Assembly: GCF_022605725.1 (NCBI RefSeq) | Contig: NC_065556.1 | Span: forward strand, 1,922,001-1,986,000 | Direction of reading: 5' to 3' | DNA: 64,000 bases | Source: Anthonomus grandis grandis | Taxonomy: Eukaryota; Arthropoda; Insecta; Coleoptera; Curculionidae | Part shown: positions 33,380 through 44,507 of the stretch, in pieces | Position numbering within the stretch: the stretch's first letter is position 1 | How the letters are laid out: every line of letters starts with the position of its first letter | Notes under the pieces: generated by a model | Seen by the model: only the letters and a program-made list of their open reading frames with translations | What the model was told of the DNA's origin: nothing | Databases searched by the model: none | Program-made: the position numbers and the translations under genes

Positions 33380-34140
33380 ATAAACTGTTATATGAATAAA
33401 ATCTGTAGATTTATTTTAATGATCCTCTAAGGTTTTAGGTTTTGTGTCGAGAGATAGCCAAGACTTGTTAGTTGACACCTGCAAATAGATATACAGGGTG
33501 TTCCGAAATTAGATCGCTATATTTTACCAGCGGTATCTTTGTCTAAAAATAAGACAAAAACTTCATATACAGGAATCTTGAAAACTGAATCGTAGTTTAC
33601 TTTTTTTCCGCAATTCTGAAAAAAAGTAAACTCAAAGTCCAAGTCTCATAAATCAGCGTCTATTAAAGGTCACGCGTTTCGCCGCACTAGAGCATCATCA
33701 GAACTATCGAAATACAAAAACCACACACTGACTCACACTAACTAACATAAATAAAAAATATAAAATAAAATAACTTTTCACCATCGTGTATCATTATTGA
33801 CAAGAGTTTAGAGTCAATAGCGATATACAATGGTGTAAACTTATTTTATTTTATAATTTTTTATTAACCTTTGTACTCGTAAAAGTTTTAAATCGTTTAG
33901 CTGTTTATAATTTAAAAAAAAAAACTATATCTCCTAATTTTGGCCGCCAATATATATAGTGTGTCCCGCAGCCTTCAAATGTGCATATTTCTAAAAATTA
34001 TTGGCAATAAAAGTTAATTTTTATTTATTTTAAGATTTTATTCATCGAATACATTGATTTTGGCATTTTAACAAAACTTATTGCTACAAAAAAATTAAAA
34101 TAAACATTTCACTACACTAGAAATTAAAAATAAAAATGTG
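33380..34140. other. No gene; mariner-type terminus and Penelope-type terminal repeat remnant
   Basis: ATACAGGGTGTTCCGAAATT at about 33491 looks like a Tc1/mariner terminus, but I found no partner. At about 33600-33720, minus strand, there is TCTGATGATGCTCTAGTGCG followed by GCGAAACGCGT. This matches the style of Penelope-like terminal repeats and resembles the one at 25070-25135. A 29 bp string starting ATATCTCCTAATTTTGGCCG at 33927-33955 recurs in direct orientation at 36507-36535. Confidence 0.5.
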
Positions 34141-34142
34141 TT

Positions 34143-35865
34143 TCATTCTGAGCGGCATTCATGATAAATAACAAGTGAATGCTCTAAACAAACACATTTG
34201 TGGCATTCAACACAAAAAAAACGAGAAGGTCTATTTTGTTTTCTATCGCAGTATGAGCAACGTCCACGTTGTCCTGCTGGTAGGGGCTCAGGTGTAGGTG
34301 TTTCCAGTCCGAAAAGTTCTTTTATTCTCAACTGCGTAGCCCTAGGAATAGGTTGTGTTATTCGACGGCGAATATAGCCCTCCACTAATTGAAATGACAA
34401 AGGTCGCAAAAACTACCTTCGTCGTATACTTTCATTATTATTCATTGAATGAACAACAAAAGAGTTTATTCCCGATACATTGAGTAACGAATAGAACACA
34501 ACCATGGGCCATCTTCTTGTATTACGTGCACAGTTATAAGACGCACATAGCTTGTCCACACAGTCAACACCTCCTTTAGATGAGTTGTAGTCCAATATCG
34601 TATCTGGTTTTCCAGTAGAAGCATTTATTTTATCATCAAAATGCATACTTGATAAAATCAGTACGCTTTTTTTTTCTTTTTTGGTGTATATGATACTAAA
34701 GTACAGTTATGACGAAAGGCGAACATGGACGTTAAAAGTGGACGACCCAAAGGATTCGAAAATTCAGGTGGCAATTCCCTTTTGTTTTTTCTAACTATAC
34801 CTAATAAAGTTAGCTTGAAGTCGGACTGAAAGGAATTGAGTAGTTCCATACTGGTAAACCAGTTGTCAACTGTAATATTACGACAGGTTCCTTTTATTGA
34901 TTGGCACAATCTCTGCACCACTGCAGTGGGAGAATTACTCGCTTGGAATGGACCCTCAGGCTACTTTCCTACGTAAACCTCCGTGTTGCAGGTATAGAAA
35001 GTCTTGGCGTCTAATATAGCAAATATTTTAAGCCCATATTTATTGGGTTTGCTAGGTACATACTGCCTAAAGTTGCTACGCCCCCGAAATGCTTCTAGCT
35101 TCTCGTCTATTGTTAGCCATTCAAAAGGTGTATAGGTTGAATCAAAGTTACCAACAACTGTATCAAACACTGTCCGGATGGCGGCTAGCTTGTCAGTCTG
35201 TTTTCGTTCGTCTCTAGTTGCCAAATCATCAAAATGTAAATGATCTAGCAGAAATCGAAATCGACATTGGGACCTCGTTAGTCGAAAAAGCTCGACGCCA
35301 GTACCATTATGTGTCCATATTTCCTCAATATTAAGTCGATTATATTTCAATACCCCAGATAAATAAAGCAATCCAATCAGTGCTTGTGCTTGTCTAATAT
35401 GTCCGTGTCTTTTGCATCTCTTTCACGTTGGTAATTGCCTCTACTCATGGCAATATGTCTGTTTGTATTTTCGACTATCGAATTCAGTACTTCGTCTGTA
35501 AAAAAAAGCTTCCAAATGTCAATTTCTCTTTTTAGGTCTTTCGCAGGTCTTTTTACTCCTGGAAGATGCTTTATCAAGTTCTCCGCTCTGGTTTTCACAT
35601 TTCTTTACGTCATATGTTTGGCCCACTCAGTTCTATCTTTGCCAATAAACATAGGGTAATTTCCCCTAGCGACTTCATCAGTGGCTTCCGTCTCCGAAGT
35701 TTCTTATTCGGTATCACTATCCAAATCTTGCCTTTCTAAATTGTCTTCTTCTCCATCATCTTCTTGGTCCTCAAAATCACTCTTTGGCTCCTCATCATCT
35801 TCTTCCAAACATTCTTGCATGAGCTTTTGCAAACGAGCCTCCTCTCGACTACAGGAGCACGCCAT
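34143..35865 (-). pseudogene. piggyBac-type transposase, broken by frameshifts and stops
   Basis: About 570 codons. The N-terminus at 35865 (MACSCSREEARLQKLMQECL) is acidic and has an in-frame TAA near 35706. The piggyBac core follows in 35598-35377, 35371-34961, 34921-34658 and 34646-34413. The catalytic Asp triad is visible: LTIDEKLEAFRGR (about 35122-35084), ITVDNWFTSME (about 34881-34849) and YNSSKGGVDCVDKL (about 34587-34546). The C-terminal frame 34409-34143 ends in a cysteine-rich zinc finger (RCSYCDRK, FFCVECHKCVC), standard for the family. Frames change at several places, including an A-rich stretch near 34665. All three Asp are present, but the gene cannot be expressed whole. Confidence 0.9.
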
Positions 35866-35969
35866 CTATAAAAGTGTACAAATCATAATAATATATCTTA
35901 AATTTTAATAATAAAAGCTAACACTCACCATTGCACAACAAGTTTAACAAAAAAAACGCATAAAAATAT

Positions 35970-36172
35970 TTAAATTGAACGCTCGCGCGCAGACTCACAG
36001 TCCGCAGCGGCTATAATTTGGCAATAAACGCACACACCAGCACTGACTGTAGGAGAACCCAGGATACAAAGATACTTAAAATTACAGCGCTGCGGGTTAT
36101 CGATTGTCGAAATTAACGACAAAATAAAATAGTTGCGGAGTGAGAGTCCGCGCGCGAGCACCGGAAAGTTAA
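35970..36172. mobile_element. TTAA-flanked GC-rich inverted repeat (piggyBac-type MITE or element end)
   Basis: TTAA stands at 35970-35973 and at 36169-36172. Inside, GCTCGCGCGCAGACTCACAG near 35981 is mirrored by CTGTGAGTC/GAGTCCGCGCGCGAGC-type sequence at about 36135-36160, giving arms near 30 bp with several mismatches. TTAA is the piggyBac target, and the repeat lies next to the N-terminal end of the piggyBac transposase. It is either a small non-autonomous element or the subterminal repeat of that transposon. The other end of the transposon was not identified. Confidence 0.65.
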
Positions 36173-36175
36173 ATA

Positions 36176-36310
36176 CCTTGAGTCACTATGCAAACCAAAA
36201 CAAGATTCGTCAGTAAAAAGAACCGAAATCCATTCTGCAGCTCAATTTGCTCTTTCCTGTGCACAGGCCAAATGCTGGACACAGGAATGAGCACGACTAC
36301 ACTTAACTAA
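36176..36310 (-). pseudogene. Tc1-type transposase fragment around the first catalytic Asp
   Basis: The minus-strand frame reads SCVQHLACAQERAN, a stop, then AAEWISVLFTDESCFGLHSD. VLFTDES is the first catalytic Asp motif of Tc1-type transposases, and the preceding ...AQEH.NWT..QW pattern fits. The fragment stops at the TTAA-flanked repeat, which probably was inserted into it. The remaining catalytic region was not found on the other side. Confidence 0.7.
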
Positions 36311-36319
36311 AATGAGCGA

Positions 36320-38055
36320 CTTCTGAAACTAAACTCAAAACGAACTAAATCCAATCCATCAAAAAAGCGCGTTTATATTTAATATTCATATAATAACTCA
36401 TATAATAATACAACCCACAAATTTTTCTAGAAATAATAAGATTTAAACGGCATTTATATGATAACATGGCAATAGCCACAATAACTTTACAAATAAAGAT
36501 ATACTTATATCCTCTAATTTTTGTCGCCAATGTATTTAATTCGTAGTTTTTCTCTTGGAGTAGTTTAGTCCCCTTTTTACTGTAGCCCTAGAAATTAGAA
36601 CAAATTCAAGTTTATTCTAAACCCTTCGTTCGTTAAGTTAAGGACAATGTTTATGATAATGCTCTGAAAGTGTGATTTGACATTCGTGTTTATACTTCTT
36701 AATGTCGTGAGCTTATTGATAAAATAAATTTTTATTTTACCAGAATCCTAGGGCAAAATTTGTCTCATAGCATTATATAATTTAAATCAATTCCCTGTTG
36801 AAAGGACATTGTATTTGTAACATAATTAAGATACTGAAAATAGTAGACGTTACCTTATATGGATTTAAGAGACAAATTAAATAAATTATTTCAATATTTC
36901 TTACAAGAGCGTCTTTTATGTAATACTTAAGGTTTCGTAAATAAATTTTATTTTACTTTACTATTTCTATCATTTATTTTTGGTTAGATCTTATATGTAT
37001 TTTCCGTTAATGGAGGTTAACTCCGTTTATCAAGTAATAATCAATTTTACTTATAATAGTTTCTTTGTAGATGGATTGGAAAACCGAGTAAAATCGAAAG
37101 TGCCGTTTGATCACCTGATTAAAATCAAATAATATATTGACGACTTTTGACATTAGAATTTTTAATAATTGTTATTTATGAGCTATTTTTAAAATCCGGC
37201 TCTGTACTTAAACTTCTATAAAATTTTAGAAAATAAATGTAATTTATTTTGCGGTTTTATTTTGACTTAAGGTATTATTACTTTCAATAGACTACAGATA
37301 CTCTTTATAATGAACTTAAAACAAAAATTTAAACCTTCCCTTTTATAAAATTCCTTTGGCAACACAATATTCAATTTTCGATATTTTATTTCTGTACAAA
37401 ACTCCCTTCGGGTCAATTTCAGTAGCGCACTGAGAAACTCAAAGAATCAAGATAAAACACACACACACACACACATACAGGAAAGGACAAATTGAAATGT
37501 CACAAAGTGGTTTGGCTTTATACGGCTATCGATTGAACTATCGCTGATATTCTATATACGCTTGTTCGAACCTGATGTATGAAATACAAACTCGATATAA
37601 AAATAAAGTTTGTTCGGTATTCGCTAACAAAATTTATACTTTGACTGTAGCGGTAAAAAGTTCCCTGAGACGGTGTGATTTTTTAAATGTCACAAATTTA
37701 AAGTTTGTGCGCTGATTTTAGCGTTGTATTAATTAACTATTTGGGTAGTTTTATATTTTTTCTAACAACGCGATTTTTCACTGAAAGCGGCAACTCTCAT
37801 TATTTGTTTTAATATTTTTTAATTTGTTCTGCATAGTAACTGTATAGCGGGGACTAGATCACTGATATATGTTTCAGAATTATCTTTACCAAAGTACAAT
37901 AAAGTCTTCTAAGTATAAAACTGAAAGATGTGCATTTGATGGTTAAAAAAGCTCCAAATTTTTATTGTAAACTAGTACACACTAATATTCGCAAAACCAT
38001 GCACCTATCGACGGCTTTAGTTAAATTAAATACTGAATGCCAGAGTTGATATTTC
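36320..38055. other. No gene recognised; one (AC)n microsatellite
   Basis: AT-rich DNA. An (AC)n run of about 10 units lies at about 37456-37475. A second copy of the 29 bp direct repeat seen at 33927 is at 36507-36535. No coding motif is recognisable. Confidence 0.45.
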
Positions 38056-38059
38056 GATA

Positions 38060-39098
38060 ACATATTTTTTAGTTTGGACATATCGGTAAGATCAAAGAAA
38101 ATACTTCTGTAGAAAGAAAGAATCAGGCAGAATTTTTCAAAAAATCAGGCCCATTACTAATCAGGAGCAAGAGTTAGATGAGTTATTACCTATAATAGAA
38201 GATCCTCACCTAAGTCAAGCAAATATTGGAAGACCAGTTGGAATAGCTAACAGATCAGTGCAACGAATTTTAAAAAGGAACCATTTTCATTCATACGACA
38301 TCCATAAACATCAAGCAGTTTTTGATAGGGATATACAAAACCTACTTAAATTTTGTACTTAAAAGTAAGAGTAAAAACAAATTACAAAAAACCCTATGTT
38401 TTTTAGCTATGAGGCAACATTTTATAAAAATTAGTCAGTAAATAGACATAACTTGGATCATAACTTTTATTCATCTGAAAATCCCCATTTCATGCAAAGC
38501 ACATCAATTACCAGCATAGGTGGTCATTAAATGTTTGGGGTGACATTTTTTGAAGCGCTATTGTCGGTACCTATTGTTTTAATGATTATCTTAATGAAGA
38601 AATGTACCTCCAATTCTTACAATATAAACTACCTAAATTACTTGTAAATATTCCATTAATTACTTGAAGTTGAATGTGGTCTTAATAAGATGGAGCTCCT
38701 GCATATTTTCCTCGAATTATCACTGAATTGTGACCTTTGAAAGAAAATGCATTGGAAGGAATGGACCTATTAATTGGCTAGCTAGATCACCTGATTTAAC
38801 AAAATTAGATTTTTTCTTATGGGATTTTATAAAAAAAGTATTTTATAAAAATTTACCTACAACAGCAGTAGACCTGGAGCAGCAAATACAAGATGCACTG
38901 GCTCAAGTAACTCCACAAATGTTACGTGAAGTACGAGGAAGTTTTCAGGAATGCATCGAACGATATGTTAAACACTTGATGAAATGAAAATAAAATAATT
39001 AATATTTTTAACTCGCTTATTTAATTATTATCGTGAATATTTTTAAAATGACAAAGTTTATTTATTGATTCTTTAGTAAATGCATAAAAAATTACAGG
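38060..39098 (+). pseudogene. Mariner-like transposase, broken, with right terminus
   Basis: The N-terminal part reads DELLPIIEDPHLSQANIGRP and GIANRSVQRILKRNHFHSYD at about 38175-38302. The first Asp site is degenerate (FFSYEATFYKN, near 38399-38430, with Tyr where Asp is expected). Further along are NPHFMQSTSITSIGGH and, at about 38686, QDGAPAYFPRIIT with the second Asp. The open frame 38730-38987 holds LARSPDLTKLDFFLWDFIKK with the third Asp, and a C-terminus ending RYVKHLMK. The last two Asp codons are about 39 codons apart after allowing for one frameshift. A mariner-type terminus, TACAGGGTGTTCCATTGG, is at about 39094. The left end was not found. Confidence 0.8.
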
Positions 39099-39104
39099 GT
39101 GTTC

Positions 39105-40135
39105 CATTGGAAAAAAGCAAGAAATGAAGCTGAAATGAATTGCATTTCGTAAAATTCAAATAATAATTGACGTATAACTGACTTCTTAATACCTATACCA
39201 CTATTAAAGTCGGTACAGCCATTTTTATATGACTGTTGCATTGAGGTTTCCAGACCAAATTTCTACATTCTTTATTGAAGAGTAAAAGAAAAAAAATAAC
39301 TTGTCAATAGTATTGGCAATAAACAGTATTTATTTATAGTATTAAACGCGTTTGATTATACCATATTTCTATATGCTAATTTTAGGGTAGTTTAAAATTA
39401 TCCAGTTCAACTGTTGAGCAGTGTATTTGTAATATGGTATGTTTTTTTTATCGCCATAGTATTTCTAGGCAAATTATTATAGTCACTTTATTGTGCTCTA
39501 GAAATTTTTTGGTTCTTGTTATATTTCCTACAACTGTCTGTGTATTTTTTCCTTAGTATATAGTTCTCGTATATCAATTATGATTTCTTAAGCCTTAACC
39601 CAATCGCTGGATTTAGCTGATTTATAATTTTTTTATGATTTTAGATTTAGTATATTTATTTCGATGGATTATTATTGTTAATATTTATTATTTGTATTTT
39701 AAATAAATTGGACGCAATTATATTTGTTGCTTTACATTATACCTTCCACGACAGATATAATATGATTTTTACGATTTAGGTATGACTTTTGATGTAATGG
39801 CACAGATTTAACTAGCTACGCTCGACGAGCGTAGCTAGTTAAATCTGTGGTAATGAAAATCTGTGGTAGTGGATAGTAAAATTTTAAGATCTAAGTTAGA
39901 AGCGTTTCGAATAAACGGTCCTCCCCTGGAATAAATCTCATCTTATGTATCAAATAAACGACAACTTGTCCAAATTAATAGCTTGAATGATCACTTTGTA
40001 ATTTTTTCGTTTAATTCCCAAGTATTGACCACTCAGTTTAGCGGAGTAAATAATGGGTTAAAATGTTTCAATTTTTTTTCCGGCTTAGAACCAGATGAAA
40101 CCTTTACCAAATTATTAGTTTGGTTATTGCACATA
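39105..40135. other. No gene recognised; contains a long perfect palindrome
   Basis: AT-rich DNA with no protein motif. The only structured feature is the palindrome at 39801-39849, listed separately. Confidence 0.4.
39801..39849. repeat. Perfect palindrome, 24-nt arms with a 1-nt centre
   Basis: CACAGATTTAACTAGCTACG plus CTCG is followed by a single A at 39825 and then the exact reverse complement up to 39849. There is no mismatch in 24 pairs. A partial third copy, AAATCTGTGGTAGTGG, follows at about 39857. No TA or other target duplication is clear around it. It would form a cruciform or a long hairpin. Confidence 0.95.
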
Positions 40136-40147
40136 CGAAATGGGTAA

Positions 40148-40740
40148 TTACGACTTTTTTTGTTTTTTTGTAACTGTAAATTTGTTGCCACAAAATTTAC
40201 AGTTACATTCGTTATAACACTTCAAGCCCTGGGATACACATATACACTTTTTAGTGTTGCAGTTTCCATCGGAACATCGAAGAACTGAAATTTTCCGTAG
40301 TTCCTTTGGGACGGGATCCTGTGTCGCAAATATTGGAGTCCATATATTAGACTCTATATCATTTGTCCATCCATATAAGAAATAAGAAAAGCCATAAGCG
40401 TCCAAATTTTTTTTTTTTGTTATTATCTAATTATCTATTTATCTGTAATCTGTAAAATATAATTTTTTTTATGTTTTCATACCTATAGAAATAAAGACAA
40501 AATGTAAGTATAAACGTATTTTTTTAAATGCTGTTTGAATGCATCGTCAGTTGGTGGCAGTTCCACGGCAGATTTATTTGCATTTGTAGTTAAATGCAAT
40601 CGTAGTGCATTTAGGGTAGAAATATCATTGTCCCTGTTTCTATATAGAAGTAAAATAAATTCTGTACTCCGTTTAACTGCTTCTGTATTCGATACAAAAG
40701 GCAGATCATATAGATTCAAGATTCGCTAATCTGACACAAC
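40148..40740 (-). pseudogene. Cysteine-rich (CXC/tesmin-like) C-terminus of a multi-copy insect protein family
   Basis: Two minus-strand pieces belong together. 40719-40483 has NALRLHLTTNANKSAVELPP and TDDAFKQH, and 40405-40148 has LYGWTNDIESNIWTPIFA, PVPKELRKISVLRCSDGNCN and the Cys cluster CICVSQGLKCYNECNCKFC. The LPPT...QHLK, WTP and Cys-rich order matches a family of uncharacterised insect proteins that occur in many copies. An intron or frameshift would lie at about 40500-40405, where a TTTTACAG acceptor-like string is visible. The N-terminal part of the family was not found upstream. I do not know its function. Confidence 0.6.
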
Positions 40741-41239
40741 TTTGCAGGTGGATTTCTCGCAATCTAGCTAATATATCCGATTGCAGTTACTTTTAAAAAC
40801 TTTGTAACAGTTTTGTCTACCTTTTATTCGCAGATTGTATGGAAAAATGTTTTCAAATAAAAAAGTTTATCGCTTGCTCAAAAATTCATTGCAGCAAATA
40901 TAATTTTAATGATTTTTAAATGTTATATTAATAAAAAGAAACGTTTTTTGGATTTATTTTATCGCAGTTTTTAGCGCTTATGTATTCTTATTAAAACAAA
41001 AAAAAGATCTTTTGAATATGTTAAAAAGTTCCAGAGATATTAAAAGGTTAAGGTCAAAAAGCACTTTTTTTAAATTCCTGCCTTTTTTTAATATTCTCCA
41101 TTTTATAAAACTTGGTACTACTAAAAAAAGTCGTAAATGCGCATTTCGTATGTACAACAACCTAATTAATGATCTGGTAAAAGTTTCATCTGGTTCTAAG
41201 CCGATTTTATTTTTTTAAGAAGGGAGCTACTTTTATTGT

Positions 41240-41712
41240 CTGTTTTACTCCGCTAGTTTCCCAGCGGAGTTTATTGTCACCTTTGCTATTTTTGATATTT
41301 AGTAAAGATTTGTCTCAATAGTTAGGCCGTTCTCCCTTTCATTATATATGCCAATTTGCAAACGATACTTTAATTATTATAAAAAACAAATAATTTTCAG
41401 AAGCTGTAGAAAGTGCAAATAGTACGTTCAACAATTTCTCATGCAGAATCAATAGTTTATTGCTTTACCCTAAAAAATCCGTAGCACTTCAATTTAAAAT
41501 AAATAGATATAATGATTTGTATTCAGAAAGCGCCCTTATTAGGACAGACCACAAAATAATAAATTTTGAATTTGCTATAAAGTTTAGTCATAGACAATAA
41601 TTTAACATGGCATTTGCATGTTGATGGTTTGGCAAAGAATTTAGCAACAGGGTGTTATGTGATAAATAATCTTCTTAAACAAGTTAATAGAGAAGTGGTA
41701 ATAAGGTATATA
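41240..41712 (+). pseudogene. Non-LTR RT fragment, 5' part, cut by a 4.08 kb insertion
   Basis: LLSPLLFLIFSKDLSQ lies at about 41265-41320 and the active site as CQFANDTLIIIKN at about 41354-41392, where FADD has become FAND, so an Asp is lost. NNFSCRINSLLLYPKKSVAL and FLGLVIDNNLTWHLHVDGLA-like sequence follow to about 41635, then NNLLKQVNREVVIRYI up to 41710. The reading frame then meets the insertion and resumes at 45798. Stops and frameshifts are scattered. A short frame at 41012-41218 (FKFLPFFNILHFIKLG) may be the C-terminus of another copy, but I am not sure. Confidence 0.75.
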
Positions 41713-42295
41713 TAGGGTGGCTCATCGAAAACAATCCAGCAAGGTTTGAGGTCCTTTTTTAAAAAAATTAAAAAAATGCTCAGACTCGTCGATTTTTACT
41801 TTTAAGGGGGCAGTTTTTTTTAATACTTTTAACCCCTAACATAATATTTAGGAAATGCTGTTTCAAAAGATGTCTCAAAACAAACTCCTTTCAATTTCAA
41901 AAATAAGGGTGAATGTCGCCCCCGCTAAGGGCTGAAGTCCTGGGGTTAAAAATTTAAACAAAAAATCGTTATTCTAAAATTAAAAATCGACGGGTGCGAC
42001 CATTTTAGTTTTATAAATTAAGACTAAACATTTATTAAACAATCCAAGCATTTTTTAAATTTTTAACATTGAAAATGTTTATGTTTCGGTATATGTGGGG
42101 AGATTTCTAGGTTTTAGACAGTTTACGCCAAGCCGAGCGTAACGAAAATAGAAGATAAAATATGTCGCCAGGTTTAATGACCGCAACGTTGCCAAGTGAG
42201 CTGTATTAATGGTATGAGAAGGGTATTGCATTATATACGGAGTGGGGCATTGAAGATTGCGGCGCGGCGATTTGTTAGAATTCATTTAGTATTAC

Positions 42296-43628
42296 CAGAG
42301 ACAACCAAAGAGACGCGCAACTGTGCGCTAATAAAATATCCGATTATTTTCCATCTTTGTCTCTCTTCGTGAAAGGTGAACGTAGATGGCGCAGATAACG
42401 TTTGCCACCATAATTCAAACCTCGGCTATTAAGCATTTAATGATTTATTTTAATTAAAATCAGCCGTTATGTCTCAGAAGTCAGAACATCATAATTATGT
42501 TCTGAGACAACGGCTGATTTTAATTAAAACAAATAAAAAGTTATTGATATGTTTTTAATTGCTCAGAACGATGGCAGACTTTAATTAGAATAATGCAATT
42601 TAATAACATTTAAATTGGGGAACTAAATAAACTTAATTAATTCTGAAACATTTTGTATTATATTTTCAGTGTATGGTATAACTATAATATGTGCATGCAT
42701 TTTCTTAATTTATAATTTAATACGGTAACAGTAACATGCATATACATAAATGCAATTAAAATACAGGAAGATTTTAATTATCACGGTACTATAATATTAT
42801 TCCAAAAAATATATCCTTTGGTGTAACACTTAAAATAAAAAAAGTTTAATGTTTTGCTGAAGATGCTAATATCGTTAGCGAAACAGGTATCCAGAATAAA
42901 TGAAATTGATTTGGTAAAGTGGAAAAACTGTTTTTCTACTAATTAGTAAAGAATAGATAAGTCTGTTCTATTTTATAATAATGAATATACTGTTAAATTT
43001 GTATGTGTATGAAATACATATACACATGTTTCATTATTTATGATGCAGAACCTCCATGGAATACGTCCTATTTTAACTACAGCCTTAACAATTACCTTAA
43101 TGAATATATTTCTGTTCCTAACACAAGTCAAAACACTAAAATCTGTATCTTACAAAAAACTACAACTACTAACTACTGTAACCAAGTTCACCTAAATCCG
43201 GTAGGTAATAAAATACGTAAAATTTAAGCACTCGTCCAAAATCTCAACTAATGATGTAAAACGAAACAAAACTAATCAGCAACAACAACTATTCAGCCAT
43301 ATTGAAATTCACGTGTTCACACTTCATGTTGAGCAAGGATTGCACCGTTGCCGTACTTAATTATAATTTTAGAAATACTAGAGAATTGGACACAAGCTAT
43401 CCCGTATTTTTGCATTCATTTAGACGGAGATGGAAGAATGTTTTCTCTTGACTGCTCTGATAATTAAATACATTTAGCATTTCGAAAGATTAGTATTGTG
43501 GCGCCACCTTAGCTTACCTTTTATGAGGGAAGAGAGAGACAACGAAATACAATATGTACAGATTAAACAGAGCAACAACAATAGGATAAAAATTTGTATC
43601 AAGTTGCACGTCTCTTTGGTTGTCTCTG
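42296..43628. mobile_element. hAT-like non-autonomous element, 7 bp target duplication
   Basis: The termini CAGAGACAACCAAAGAGACG (42296) and the reverse complement ending at 43628 match for 27 bp with one mismatch. GTATTAC stands immediately outside both ends (42289-42295 and 43629-43635). CAGAG/CTCTG termini are typical of hAT elements, whose duplication is normally 8 bp; here 7 are identical. No transposase frame is present. A large inverted repeat lies inside (42449-42530). Confidence 0.88.
42449..42530. repeat. Imperfect palindrome inside the hAT-like element
   Basis: TTTTAATTAAAATCAGCCGT at about 42449 and its reverse complement ending at about 42530 form arms of about 30 nt with one 1-2 nt bulge, around a loop of about 20 nt. 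A degenerate third copy, CTCAGAACGATGGCAGACTT, follows at about 42562. Confidence 0.85.
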
Positions 43629-43785
43629 GTATTACCGAGTTTACGGTTACGTAATAGTGAACGATGTAAAAACGTGTAAACGTGTTAATAATTATTATGG
43701 TTTGCAGCTTGTGAATATTTACTTTTGCTTTCGATTCGTAAGAATAACAATTCGTACGAATAACTTTTTTAAGAATATTAAAAAT

Positions 43786-43929
43786 ATGGGATCGGCACGG
43801 TTAAGTAATAGTGAACGATGCAAACGGTATAGAAAAAGAAAACGTGAACGGGATAATAATGAAAATAATAAAAATAAAGAAATGTTGTCAAAACGTGCTT
43901 CAACATTCACGGCACAAGCCTCACTCTAG
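43786..43929 (+). CDS. Short basic protein or first exon of the orphan gene
   Basis: The ATG at 43786 opens MGSARLSNSERCKRYRKRKR, then a polar stretch, with a stop at 43927-43929. The SNSERCKRYRKRKRE pattern recalls basic N-termini of some mobile-element proteins, but I cannot assign it. It lies in the 4.08 kb insertion, 580 bp upstream of the next coding segment on the same strand, so it could be the first exon of the same gene. No clear donor site is visible. Confidence 0.4.
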   Translation: MGSARLSNSERCKRYRKRKRERDNNENNKNKEMLSKRASTFTAQASL

Positions 43930-44507
43930 ATCGAAAAAATGGGTCGTGTTATAATGTATCACTGTAAACTATTTATTTCGAAGGACCATAATTCAAATAA
44001 AACCAATATTTTCCTTTAATCGGTTTATTTGTTTTTCCATAGGTAAAACATTGGAACTAAACTTCGGAAGGATAGTTAAACAAAAAACTAATTACTGGTT
44101 TAAAACTACATATAAAATGTTTGTAACCCAAAAATCACGCTATACACTTAGGTATGGGTGCCAGTAAAAAAAATAAAAAGTTACTTAACCTTAACCCATA
44201 ATCTTAAAAGAACCTATTACTTTACAAGTTACAAGGAGACTGCTTTCCGTCCGAAAACAAGAAAGAGAGCGAAACGCAGCACAGTAAAAATTAGAGAGAG
44301 ATGAAAACGAAAACTACTGGCGCGGCGGGCGACTTCATACAGCCCCGTTTTCTCGGGAGTACAAAAATAGAATCTTTATATTAGGCCGCCTTTGGCGGTA
44401 TTACTTTTGCGCTATAAATTTATGAACCGTTTCTACTTAAACCACAGTTTCAACATAAATACATTTTTTTTTTAAATATTACATCCTTTTATTTGAAACC
44501 ACAACAG

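Noticed and set aside
35435..35908. Serine-rich plus-strand frames over the piggyBac N-terminus
   Set aside because: Antisense of the acidic N-terminal coding region.
37456..37475. (AC)n run considered as a regulatory element
   Set aside because: Simple microsatellite; nothing suggests more.
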